Source: a virus
Direction: 5' to 3' (one strand)
IMG/VR virus record: IMGVR_UViG_3300044630_003553
Location: 1-42,831 of that record
DNA length: 42,831 nt
Part shown: piece after piece, positions 15,109-22,811 of the stretch
Position numbering within the stretch: the stretch's first letter is position 1
How the letters are laid out: the number at the start of each line of letters is the position of its first letter
The notes under the pieces: generated by a model
The model's database searches: none
The model's input: only the letters and a program-made list of their open reading frames with translations
What the model was told of the DNA's origin: nothing
Program-made: the position numbers and the translations under genes

Positions 15109-16110
15109 ATGTCAAAATTATTTGAAGAACGAATTGAGTACAAACCCTTTGAGTACTCAATTTATTACACCGAAGGTTGGTTAAAACAAATGCAAGCTTT
15201 CTGGCTCCACACAGAAATTCCTATGCAAGGTGATGTTAAAGATTGGAAAGAAAATCTTGAACCACATGAAAAAAATCTAGTCGGAAACATCCTACTTGGA
15301 TTTGCTCAAACTGAATGTGCGGTTTCAGATTATTGGACTGGAATGGTGACTAAATGGTTTCCAAAACATGAAATCAAACAAATGGCAATAGCCTTTGGTT
15401 CACAAGAAACAATCCATGCTACTGCATATTCTTATCTTAATGAAACTCTCGGACTTGAAGATTTTAGTGCATTTTTACATGAACCAACTATTGCTACAAA
15501 ATTCGAGTATTTGTTATCTACTGAATCCGATTATACGCATGAGGATTTAGCTAGGTCCTCTCGTTCTCGTAGAGATGCTGCTCGTTCAATTGCAATCTTT
15601 TCGGCGTTTGCTGAAGGTGTTTCACTTTATTCATCTTTTGCAGTCTTATATTCATTCCAAATGCGAAATCTCCTTAAAGGGATTGGACAACAAATGAAAT
15701 GGTCGGTAAGAGATGAATCCCTACACTCTATGATGGGCTGCCAATTATTCAGACACATGTGTGAAGAATATCCAGAACTTAAAGATGAAGTTCAAAAAGA
15801 TGTTGAATATGCCGCTAAACTTATGGTTGAAATGGAACATAATTTTATCGATAAAATGTTTGAACAAGGTGACTTGGAAAATCTTAAAGCATACGACCTT
15901 AAGAATTTCATTTTAAGAAGAGCGAACGAAAAGCTCGTTGAATTAGGTTATCAACCAATTTTCGAATATGACAAACCGTCAGCTGATCAATTAGAATGGT
16001 TCTATCATTTAACAGGTGGAACTACTCACACAGACTTCTTTGCAATACGTCCTACTGATTATGCAAAAGCTGGTGAAAATGAAAACTGGTCAGACGACGA
16101 ATTATGGTAA
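15109..16110 (+). CDS. nrdB: class I ribonucleotide reductase, small subunit
   Basis: It generates the radical used by NrdA to reduce ribonucleotides. The di-iron ligands and radical Tyr are visible: E69 (QTECAV), E100-T-I-H103 and Y107 (ETIHATAY), E in EGVSLYSSF, and the second E-x-x-H in DESLHSMMG. The acidic, aromatic C terminus NWSDDELW would be the NrdA-binding tail. Length is 333 residues. The gene sits immediately after the truncated polymerase half and before nrdA, so the reductase pair interrupts the polymerase locus. Confidence 0.93.
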   Translation: MSKLFEERIEYKPFEYSIYYTEGWLKQMQAFWLHTEIPMQGDVKDWKENLEPHEKNLVGNILLGFAQTECAVSDYWTGMVTKWFPKHEIKQMAIAFGSQETIHATAYSYLNETLGLEDFSAFLHEPTIATKFEYLLSTESDYTHEDLARSSRSRRDAARSIAIFSAFAEGVSLYSSFAVLYSFQMRNLLKGIGQQMKWSVRDESLHSMMGCQLFRHMCEEYPELKDEVQKDVEYAAKLMVEMEHNFIDKMFEQGDLENLKAYDLKNFILRRANEKLVELGYQPIFEYDKPSADQLEWFYHLTGGTTHTDFFAIRPTDYAKAGENENWSDDELW

Positions 16111-16122
16111 AAAATTAAAACA

Positions 16123-17934
16123 ATGGAAGAAAATAAACAAAACACAAATCATCACGGATCCCAGTTTGGATGGGAATTAGGTGTAGACTATCCTATTTGG
16201 GGCAATACAGAAATATACGTAAAGACTATTAGTAAAGGCTATTTGCTTAAAGGTGAAACTCCTAAAGATGCTTATTGGAGAGTATGTACAACAGTCGCAA
16301 GACGTTTAGGCAAACCGGAATTAGCATCAAAATTCTTCGATTATGTTTGGAAAGGTTGGTTGAATCTTGCAACTCCAGTCCTATCAAACACAGGTACCGA
16401 GAGAGGTCTGCCTATTTCTTGTTTTGGTATTGATGTTGCCGACTCAATCCATGATATTGGAAGTAAAAATCTAGAAATGATGTTGCTTGCAAAGCATGGT
16501 GGAGGTGTTGGTATCGGTATCAATCAAATACGTCCAGCCGGTTCAATCATTAAAGGTAATGGAACATCTGATGGAGTAGTACCTTTCTGTAAAATATACG
16601 ATTCAACTATCCTTGCAACAAGTCAAGGTTCTGTTCGTAGAGGTGCAGCTTCAGTAAATATGGATATTGAACATGGCGACTTTTGGGAATGGTTAGAAAT
16701 CCGCGAACCAAAAGGTGATGTCAATAGACAATCTCTGAATTTGCATCAATGTGCAGTCGTTTCTGATACATTTATGCAAAAGTTAGAACAAGGCGATAAA
16801 GAAGCTCGTTCTCGATGGACTGCTGTTCTTCGTAAGCGTAGAGCTACTGGCGAACCATATATCATGTACAAAGGTAATGTAAATAGAAACAATCCAGAAG
16901 CATACACAAAGCATGGATTGAAAGTTTACATGACAAATATCTGTTCAGAAATTACACTTCATACTGATGAATCTCATTCATTTGTTTGTTGTTTGTCTTC
17001 AATCAATTTAGCTAAATATGATGAATGGAAAGACACTGATCTAATTTATACATCAACTTGGTTCTTAGATGGTGTGATGGAAGAATTTATACAAAAAGCA
17101 AAATACATGAGTGGATTTGCTAATTCAGTTAGATCTGCTGAAAAAGGAAGAGCTTTAGGTCTCGGCGTTTTAGGTTGGCATACATACTTACAAGATCGAG
17201 GAATTCCGTTTGAGGGTCTTTATTCTCAATATGAAACTCGAAAAATCTTTTCACAAATCAAACTTGAATGTGATCGAGCAAGTAGAGATATGGCAAGGGA
17301 ATTTGGCGAACCTCTTTGGTGTATCGGCACTGGTATGAGAAATACTCACACAAGAGCTATTGCTCCAACTGTTTCAAATTCAAAGCTATCAGGTAATGTT
17401 TCTCCTGGCATCGAACCGTGGGCAGCTAATGTATTCACTGAACAAACTGCTAAAGGGACCTTCATTCGTAAAAATCCAACATTGGAAAAATTCTTGAAAC
17501 GTATGAAGAGAAATACTAAAGAAGTTTGGGATCAAATTCTTGCTGACGGTGGATCAGTTCAAGGCCTAGATTTTGTTAAAGATTGGTGGTTCTTTGAAGG
17601 TCAATTGTTTAGCAACGAGAAAAAAGCAGAAGTTGAAACTCCTGTTAATGCAGATCAATTTGTACCGTTTGCCGACGTATTTAAGACATTCAAGGAAATC
17701 AATCAATTGGAACTTGTTAAGCAAGCCGGCTTAAGACAACAATATGTAGACCAAGCGGTTTCTCTTAATCTTGCATTTCCAACTGAAGCAACTCCTAAAT
17801 TCATCAATCAAGTGCATATGGAAGCATACAAACAAGGTATCAAAACACTTTACTATATGCGAACTGAATCAGTACTTAGAGGCGATATTGCTGCAAAGGC
17901 AATGGATGAAAACTGCTTAAGTTGTGATGGATAA
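16123..17934 (+). CDS. nrdA: class I ribonucleotide reductase, large subunit (short form)
   Basis: Catalytic features: PISCFGID (first active-site Cys), NICSEI (radical Cys), VCCLSSINL (second thiol), the GGGVGIGINQIRP loop, TLYYMRTES with the paired Tyr, and the C-terminal shuttle CLSC. At 603 residues it is about 150 shorter than E. coli or T4 NrdA. The protein begins near the barrel (GVDYPIWGNTEIYVKTISKG), so the N-terminal ATP-cone is absent. Loss of overall dATP inhibition is expected from that. It is cotranscribed with nrdB. Confidence 0.93.
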   Translation: MEENKQNTNHHGSQFGWELGVDYPIWGNTEIYVKTISKGYLLKGETPKDAYWRVCTTVARRLGKPELASKFFDYVWKGWLNLATPVLSNTGTERGLPISCFGIDVADSIHDIGSKNLEMMLLAKHGGGVGIGINQIRPAGSIIKGNGTSDGVVPFCKIYDSTILATSQGSVRRGAASVNMDIEHGDFWEWLEIREPKGDVNRQSLNLHQCAVVSDTFMQKLEQGDKEARSRWTAVLRKRRATGEPYIMYKGNVNRNNPEAYTKHGLKVYMTNICSEITLHTDESHSFVCCLSSINLAKYDEWKDTDLIYTSTWFLDGVMEEFIQKAKYMSGFANSVRSAEKGRALGLGVLGWHTYLQDRGIPFEGLYSQYETRKIFSQIKLECDRASRDMAREFGEPLWCIGTGMRNTHTRAIAPTVSNSKLSGNVSPGIEPWAANVFTEQTAKGTFIRKNPTLEKFLKRMKRNTKEVWDQILADGGSVQGLDFVKDWWFFEGQLFSNEKKAEVETPVNADQFVPFADVFKTFKEINQLELVKQAGLRQQYVDQAVSLNLAFPTEATPKFINQVHMEAYKQGIKTLYYMRTESVLRGDIAAKAMDENCLSCDG

Positions 17935-17989
17935 AATGTTAATAACTTTTTGAAACTTTTTCGAAAATAATTGACAAAAAATTTCCTAG

Positions 17990-18013
17990 TTTGAAAGTTT
18001 TGTTTTATATTTG
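17990..18013 (+). promoter_or_regulatory. possible Bacteroidota-type promoter (TATATTTG -7 box)
   Basis: TATATTTG at 18006-18013 matches the Bacteroidota sigma-factor -7 consensus TAnnTTTG exactly, in the 105-base gap between nrdA and the next gene. A TTTG at 17990 lies only 12 bases upstream, closer than the usual 19-21, and TTGACA at 17971 is too far, so the -33 part is unclear. It would give an early transcript with a leader of about 20 bases. Confidence 0.45.
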
Positions 18014-18039
18014 TTATATCAAATTAAAACATAAACATT

Positions 18040-18396
18040 ATGACAACTTCAAACATTCAATTAACCGATTTGGAAATCCAAGCTCTTAAAGCGATTACTT
18101 ACTCAGACTACTACGAACAAGGAAGAGAATCAATTGTATGGGATTGGTCCGCATACGATAACTGCACTTTCACTGGTAAAACTCGTTCAGGAGTTTTCTC
18201 TTCACTCGTTCAAAAAGGTATCATCCACGTATCTGAAGCTGAAAAGAAATTTATCAAAGACGAAAACGGTAATAAAATACTTAATCGATATTGGTCAAGA
18301 GACGGTCTCAACTTTGGTACAATTCATATTACCAAGGAAGGTTACGAATTACTAGATTCAAAAAATATGATCGATGAATACGGAAGATTCATCTAA
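18040..18396 (+). CDS. hypothetical protein, possible winged-helix
   Basis: 118 residues. TDLEIQALKAITYSDYYEQG begins a helical region. SGVFSSLVQKGIIHVSEAEK and FGTIHITKEGYELLD then fit the recognition helix, wing and trailing helix of MarR-like winged-helix domains. This is a shape-based guess. It is flanked by a strong terminator downstream and a host-like promoter upstream, so it is probably a separately regulated early gene. Confidence 0.65.
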   Translation: MTTSNIQLTDLEIQALKAITYSDYYEQGRESIVWDWSAYDNCTFTGKTRSGVFSSLVQKGIIHVSEAEKKFIKDENGNKILNRYWSRDGLNFGTIHITKEGYELLDSKNMIDEYGRFI

Positions 18397-18420
18397 TCAA
18401 TCACCAATAACCAAAACCCT

Positions 18421-18457
18421 AAAGCGGAGTTCTTAATTGAACTTCGCTTTTGTTTTC
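18421..18457 (+). terminator. intrinsic terminator
   Basis: AAAGCGGAGTTC (18421-18432) pairs with GAACTTCGCTTT (18439-18450), a 12-bp stem with one G-U pair and a TTAATT loop, followed by TGTTTT. It ends the short transcript of the preceding gene. Confidence 0.85.
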
Positions 18458-18471
18458 TGCATAATAAGACT

Positions 18472-18786
18472 ATGGAACAATTTGAAAAATGTGATTGTGG
18501 TAAAAAAGCCACTTGGGTTTATATGCCAGGCTTCAAAGATGGTTCGCCTTACTTTTGTGATGATTGTGTTCATCGAGGATGTTCATGTAATCATCGATAT
18601 GTAGCAGTGGAATCTTATCATCCACCATTGGAAAATCCTGATATGCCGGATGGTATCGAAGGTCTAGATTGGAAATGGATTGAGGCTAACAAAGTTTGGT
18701 GTTATATAGACGACCAAGGCCGAGAATGGCCTTGTTGCGAATATGAATATGATAATGAAGGATTTGAAATAGAAGAAAACCAATAA
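18472..18786 (+). CDS. cysteine-rich zinc-binding-like protein
   Basis: 104 residues. The N-terminal half has two Cys pairs and a CxCxH cluster (KCDCGKK, YFCDDCVHRGCSCNHRY), a likely zinc-binding fold. The C-terminal half is acidic and tryptophan-rich (GLDWKWIEANKVWCYIDDQG, then WPCCEYEYDNEG). I recognise no named family. It begins 15 bases after a terminator, so its promoter must overlap or precede that terminator. Confidence 0.6.
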   Translation: MEQFEKCDCGKKATWVYMPGFKDGSPYFCDDCVHRGCSCNHRYVAVESYHPPLENPDMPDGIEGLDWKWIEANKVWCYIDDQGREWPCCEYEYDNEGFEIEENQ

Positions 18787-18787
18787 T

Positions 18788-19024
18788 ATGATGGAAAAAA
18801 TTCACTTTTACGTAGGTATCGACACTACACAAGAATCAGACTTCAAAAGCTTCGTTTACATGTTAAACGAAGACACGGATGAAAAATTTCACGTGGAACT
18901 CATTAACGAATATGATGACCCTGAAGGATATTACACATACACCATAAGAGGTTCGTGGGAAGCTTACAAATGCTTTTTAGATCGAGCCGATTTTGTAAAA
19001 TCACTAAATCATTATGAAGAGTAA
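18788..19024 (+). CDS. small hypothetical protein, 78 aa
   Basis: Starts ATGATG one base after the previous stop. It is acidic with alternating strands (IHFYVGIDTTQESDFKSFVY) and a helix GSWEAYKCFLDRADFVKSLN. The overall pattern suggests a small ferredoxin-like alpha/beta domain. The function is unknown. It overlaps the next gene by 11 bases. Confidence 0.6.
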   Translation: MMEKIHFYVGIDTTQESDFKSFVYMLNEDTDEKFHVELINEYDDPEGYYTYTIRGSWEAYKCFLDRADFVKSLNHYEE

Positions 19025-19283
19025 CCAACACCAGAGAATAGACGGAAAGATCTTATATCATTTGATAAAGACAAAAGCCAAGACCGAAATCATTTTTGTA
19101 GAAGATCTCTGGATGGACGAAGATGGTTGGTTTATTACGGTTAGACATATGAACAAAAAAGACAACTCTATCAACCGAGAAAGCTGCATAATTAGAAAAG
19201 ACGTACCAACATGGCTCGATAGCTATCTACGAGATGGATGGTACGAAAAACCAACTGACAAAAATCCGCATATAAAAAACTAA
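19014..19283 (+). CDS. small hypothetical protein, 89 aa
   Basis: A Lys- and Trp-rich protein (TEIIFVEDLWMDEDGWFITV, then WLDSYLRDGWYEK) probably forming a small beta-sheet domain. No family is recognised. Overlap with the upstream gene and the 15-base gap before the clamp gene suggest one transcript. Confidence 0.6.
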   Translation: MKSNQHQRIDGKILYHLIKTKAKTEIIFVEDLWMDEDGWFITVRHMNKKDNSINRESCIIRKDVPTWLDSYLRDGWYEKPTDKNPHIKN

Positions 19284-19298
19284 ATTAAATCAATTAAA

Positions 19299-20048
19299 AT
19301 GAAATTACAAGTAAAGAAAGTATCTGTACCGTATCTTACTTCGCTCATTAAGCGAATGTTACTTATGGACACCTCGGTCTATCTAAATATAGACCAAAAC
19401 CGAATTTGGTCTGATGTTTATACTCCAACAAAAGACGTGGTAAAATCTGTTTCGCTTCCAGCAAACGATGTTATTCAATTCGAAAAACCTTTAACTGAGA
19501 CTATTAAACTCTCGTTCTTCTCAGGTCAACGTTTGTTAACTTGTCTAGGTTATTTCGATCCGCATAATCTATCAGCCGAAATTAACGTTTTCAAAGATGA
19601 AGATGATGGAATCTTATATGCTGAAAAAATTATCTTCAAAGACAATCAATTAAAGATTGAATTGCACTGTCAAGATATTTCATTAGGTTTCACATCAATG
19701 ACCACTGAACAAGTTGGAAGAGCTTTTGATACCGCATCAAAAACTTTTGCATTCAAACTTTCATCCGAAGACTTTTCAAAAATTACATCACTTCAAACAT
19801 TGGATAAAAGCGAACTATTTCAAATTTATTCAGACACCGATGGGGTTCACGTAAAATCAGATTCATTCGATATTATTGTAGACGACAACTCCAAATCTTC
19901 GAAAAAAGAAACTGCATCAATTTTCAAATCATTCCTTGCTCGTATTGATAAAGAAACTTATGATGTTTCCGTATGCGAAAATAAAATGATTCTTGATTCA
20001 ACCGAATCAAACACAAAAATCGCACTTAATTTAGCAATAACCGAATAA
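19299..20048 (+). CDS. 45: sliding clamp gp45-like protein
   Basis: gp45 tethers the polymerase to DNA and, in T4, also activates late transcription. Sequence identity to T4 gp45 is low, but length (249; T4, 228) and pattern fit. The second half, KTFAFKLSSEDFSKITSLQT followed by LFQIYSDTDGVHVKSDSF, parallels T4 FPVASAVTEIKAEDLQQLLR ... DTIAITVKEGKIVING. The gene sits directly upstream of the polymerase C-terminal half, among replication genes, as expected for a clamp. The clamp-loader genes 44 and 62 are not in this window. Confidence 0.72.
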   Translation: MKLQVKKVSVPYLTSLIKRMLLMDTSVYLNIDQNRIWSDVYTPTKDVVKSVSLPANDVIQFEKPLTETIKLSFFSGQRLLTCLGYFDPHNLSAEINVFKDEDDGILYAEKIIFKDNQLKIELHCQDISLGFTSMTTEQVGRAFDTASKTFAFKLSSEDFSKITSLQTLDKSELFQIYSDTDGVHVKSDSFDIIVDDNSKSSKKETASIFKSFLARIDKETYDVSVCENKMILDSTESNTKIALNLAITE

Positions 20049-20057
20049 AAAAATACG

Positions 20058-21254
20058 ATGCTCAATCCTTCAAATCTTTCATTAGAAGACATTAAAAATC
20101 TCGACATTTCGAATTTGTCTAATGATGACATAAAAGCCCTGGAGGAAGAATCACTTCGATGTTACTCCTCGGAACAAGCTATTAAGCTAATCATTAACTC
20201 AATCTATGGTGCATTCGCGAACGAATACTTCCACTTCTATAACATTGCAATTGCAGAAACTGTAACGTTACAAGGACAAGATGCTATTCGTTTCACTGAA
20301 AAAATGGTTGACAAATACTTCAAAGAATTCTTCCATAAAGACAAACAGCTACATCAAGCTTTGAATGTCAAACCAGATTGGGAAGTTAAGCCAATCAAAG
20401 GTCAAGTATGGAAATACACCGATACTGACTCAGGCTACCTTATCTTCGAAGAAGTTATGGAATCCGTTGGATGGGATGGTACCGTAAAAGATTTTGTATT
20501 AGCTCTCAATAACAATCGTCTTGCTGCATATATCAAAAAAGTTTTGGATGATTATGCTAAACAACGACATACAGATAACCATCTAGATTTTGAACTTGAA
20601 ACCATTGCGGAAAACGCCATTTGGGTAGCAAAAAAGAAATATATCCAAAACATTATTTGGAAAGACGGTAAAGACTATAACAATTTATCCTACATCAAAA
20701 CCACTGGACTAGAAATTATCCAATCGTCTACTCCTCCATTTTGTAGACAAAAGCTTATTGATGTTATGAAACATATCTTTTCGAAGAAAAAACTAACATC
20801 AAAAGATAACTCTGAACTTGTAAAGGTGATTAAGGAAATCAAACGAGAATTTAAGCTTTCGAATATCGAAAAAATATCAATGACTCGAGGAATTTCCGAA
20901 TACAACAAATTTGTTCTAAACGATCAAGACCGAATGGAATTAAAATCAGGTTGTCCGATTCACGTTCGTGCCGGTGGATATCACAATTACCTGCTTAATC
21001 AAGAAGCAAAACTTAAAGGTAAATATGAATTGATTCGAGGTGGTGATAAAGTAAAATGGTATCACGCACAAGATCAATTTTGCGACGTATTTGCATATAA
21101 ATCAGGTAACTACCCTCTCGAATTTGCACCAAAAATCGATTTGGAAGTACAATTTCAAAAAACAATTCTAGACCCTCTCAACAGAATTATTGTTCCGGCA
21201 GGTTTACCAGCACTACACCCGTCTCTAGCATACACTGTTGGTGGTCTATTCTAA
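20058..21254 (+). CDS. 43B: DNA polymerase gp43, C-terminal part (motifs B and C, thumb)
   Basis: It starts in the fingers domain. After a 40-residue acidic helical N terminus (SLEDIKNLDISNLSNDDIKA) come motif B, IKLIINSIYGAFANEYFHFY (T4 KILINSLYGALGN), and motif C, YTDTDSGYL. Next are LEIIQSSTPPFCRQ (T4 METQQSSTPKAVQ) and a C terminus FQKTILDPLNRI...TVGGLF, matching T4 FQKSFVKPLAGM...LDFLFG, where T4 binds its clamp. With the N-terminal gene it makes up a whole T4-type polymerase (461+398 residues; T4, 898). Confidence 0.93.
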   Translation: MLNPSNLSLEDIKNLDISNLSNDDIKALEEESLRCYSSEQAIKLIINSIYGAFANEYFHFYNIAIAETVTLQGQDAIRFTEKMVDKYFKEFFHKDKQLHQALNVKPDWEVKPIKGQVWKYTDTDSGYLIFEEVMESVGWDGTVKDFVLALNNNRLAAYIKKVLDDYAKQRHTDNHLDFELETIAENAIWVAKKKYIQNIIWKDGKDYNNLSYIKTTGLEIIQSSTPPFCRQKLIDVMKHIFSKKKLTSKDNSELVKVIKEIKREFKLSNIEKISMTRGISEYNKFVLNDQDRMELKSGCPIHVRAGGYHNYLLNQEAKLKGKYELIRGGDKVKWYHAQDQFCDVFAYKSGNYPLEFAPKIDLEVQFQKTILDPLNRIIVPAGLPALHPSLAYTVGGLF

Positions 21255-21280
21255 TAAAAAACAAAAAACAACGTAAAGAC

Positions 21281-22477
21281 ATGAGTAAAGAATTTAGTAT
21301 CTCAGAAATCCAGAAGGAATTAAAGAAAGTCAATCCTTTTGGCGACGTAATTAGTAAATCAGACTTCTCAAAAATAACCGAATGGATTGACACCGGAAAC
21401 TTCCATCTAAATGCAGTATTCTCAGGTGACCTATTTGGAGGTATTCCAAACAACCGAACCATCTGTTTAGCAGGTGAATCAGGTACAGGTAAAACCTTCT
21501 TGCTTCTCAATATGGTTCGTGAAGCTCAAAAAATGGGTTACTATGTAATTTATTACGATACTGAAGGTGCGGTTGACGTTGACAACATTCAAAATTTTGG
21601 AGTAGATCCTGAAAAATTTGACCATCAACCTATGTCAGATCTAGCAAAATTCCGTACATCAATTACAACACTATGTAAGAAGATGATGGAAGCTAAAGAG
21701 AAAGGCTACAAAACACCAAAAATCATGGTTTGTCTAGACTCTCTTGGTATGCTTGCAACCACAAAAGAAATTGATGATGCTATCAGCGGAAACACAGCAG
21801 CTGATATGACTCGAGCTAAAATGGTTCGATCTCTATTCCGTATCATTACATCAGATTTGACTGGTCTTGGTATTCCATTTATCTTCACCAACCACACATA
21901 CGCTTCTACTGGTATGTTCCCGACAATCAACCTTTCAGGTGGTGGAGGTCTTGTTTATTCTGCTTCCGTAATTTTGGCTCTTTCAAAAGCACAAATCAAA
22001 GAAGGAACTATTCAAACCGGTATTATTGTTTCGGTTAAAACTCTCAAAAATCGTTTTGGAAAACCAATTCCAATTAAATTCCATATCCGCTGGGATAAAG
22101 GTATGAATCGATTCATTGGAATGGAAGAATACATGGATTGGGACACATGTGGAATCCAAAAAGGAAATATCATTACACAAAAAGAATACGACAAACTTTC
22201 TGAAAAGGATAAAGAATCAGCTAAACCATTCGAGGTTGAAGGTGAAACAAAATACTTTGTTGCAAGGGAAACAGCTCGTAATTTTATCGTTAAGCACTTA
22301 GGTCGAGGCGTTTCACCTTACGAACTTTTCACTGAGGAAGTATTCAATCATGATGTACTATCTCAAATCAACGAAAAGAAAGTAAAACCAAGATTCAGCT
22401 ATGGAATTGATGCAAATGCAGCCGAGGAAGTAGAAGCATTCTTAATTGGAAACGACGAAGATAATGACAATGAATAA
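21281..22477 (+). CDS. uvsX: recombinase UvsX (RecA family)
   Basis: It forms filaments on ssDNA and catalyses strand exchange, starting recombination-dependent replication with UvsY and gp32. Walker A is GESGTGKT (residues 65-72), Walker B is KIMVCLDSLG, and the loop region FIFTNHTYASTGMFPTINLS, followed by GGGGLVYSAS, is typical of UvsX. Length is 398 residues (T4, 391). The acidic C terminus ends IGNDEDNDNE. The leader (AACGTAAAGAC) has the A-rich context common here. Confidence 0.93.
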   Translation: MSKEFSISEIQKELKKVNPFGDVISKSDFSKITEWIDTGNFHLNAVFSGDLFGGIPNNRTICLAGESGTGKTFLLLNMVREAQKMGYYVIYYDTEGAVDVDNIQNFGVDPEKFDHQPMSDLAKFRTSITTLCKKMMEAKEKGYKTPKIMVCLDSLGMLATTKEIDDAISGNTAADMTRAKMVRSLFRIITSDLTGLGIPFIFTNHTYASTGMFPTINLSGGGGLVYSASVILALSKAQIKEGTIQTGIIVSVKTLKNRFGKPIPIKFHIRWDKGMNRFIGMEEYMDWDTCGIQKGNIITQKEYDKLSEKDKESAKPFEVEGETKYFVARETARNFIVKHLGRGVSPYELFTEEVFNHDVLSQINEKKVKPRFSYGIDANAAEEVEAFLIGNDEDNDNE

Positions 22478-22784
22478 CGATAACATAAAAATCAAATATC
22501 TTATTGGCTCATTCAGAGACGAACCAGGTTATCCATCGGTTGAAGACTTCAACTATTTGATGCAAAACTGGTTCTATAACGAAGGTGGACATCACTTCAT
22601 ACACACATATCGTGCAATTGAAGAAACTGGAAAGCCTTGTTTTCCTGGAAATATATTGATAGAAAAATTAAATGGAGACGAGAAGGTTGCAAAAAACCTT
22701 CTCGAGTCTCTATTAGCCAATGGAGAAATCAAGGTCTTGAAAGAAACTAGGTTCACCACTTATTACGAAATTCAGACCAAATAA
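22464..22784 (+). CDS. hypothetical protein between uvsX and gene 41
   Basis: About 106 residues, starting at ATG 22464 or 22470 inside the uvsX 3' end (an upstream in-frame TTG at 22446 is less likely). Helical, with FNYLMQNWFYNEGGHHFIHT and a C-terminal GEIKVLKETRFTTYYEIQ that looks like the wing of a winged helix. No family is recognised. Its position before the helicase gene recalls accessory replication genes. Its coding sequence contains a strong perfect-stem hairpin at 22676-22711. Confidence 0.6.
   Translation: MTMNNDNIKIKYLIGSFRDEPGYPSVEDFNYLMQNWFYNEGGHHFIHTYRAIEETGKPCFPGNILIEKLNGDEKVAKNLLESLLANGEIKVLKETRFTTYYEIQTK
22676..22711 (+). other. strong intragenic hairpin
   Basis: GAGAC-GAGAAGGTT (22676-22689) pairs with AACCTTCTC-GTCTC (22696-22704 and 22707-22711), giving 14 base pairs with one 2-base bulge and a 6-base loop GCAAAA. 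It lies entirely within a coding region and has no T-run. It may stabilise or process the mRNA upstream of gene 41. Confidence 0.5.
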
Positions 22785-22811
22785 ACGCTTAACACATATA
22801 AAAAAATAAAA

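Noticed and set aside
15107-20057. Homing endonuclease between the polymerase halves
   Set aside because: None of the seven genes in the interval shows HNH, GIY-YIG or LAGLIDADG motifs. The Cys-rich 104-residue protein has zinc-like pairs but no nuclease motif.
13721-21254. Split intein or frameshift as the cause of the divided polymerase
   Set aside because: The first half ends in a Lys-rich helix and the second begins MLNPSNLSLED. Neither shows intein blocks or the Cys/Ser splice residues. The halves are about 5 kb apart with intact genes between them, so a sequencing frameshift cannot explain the break.
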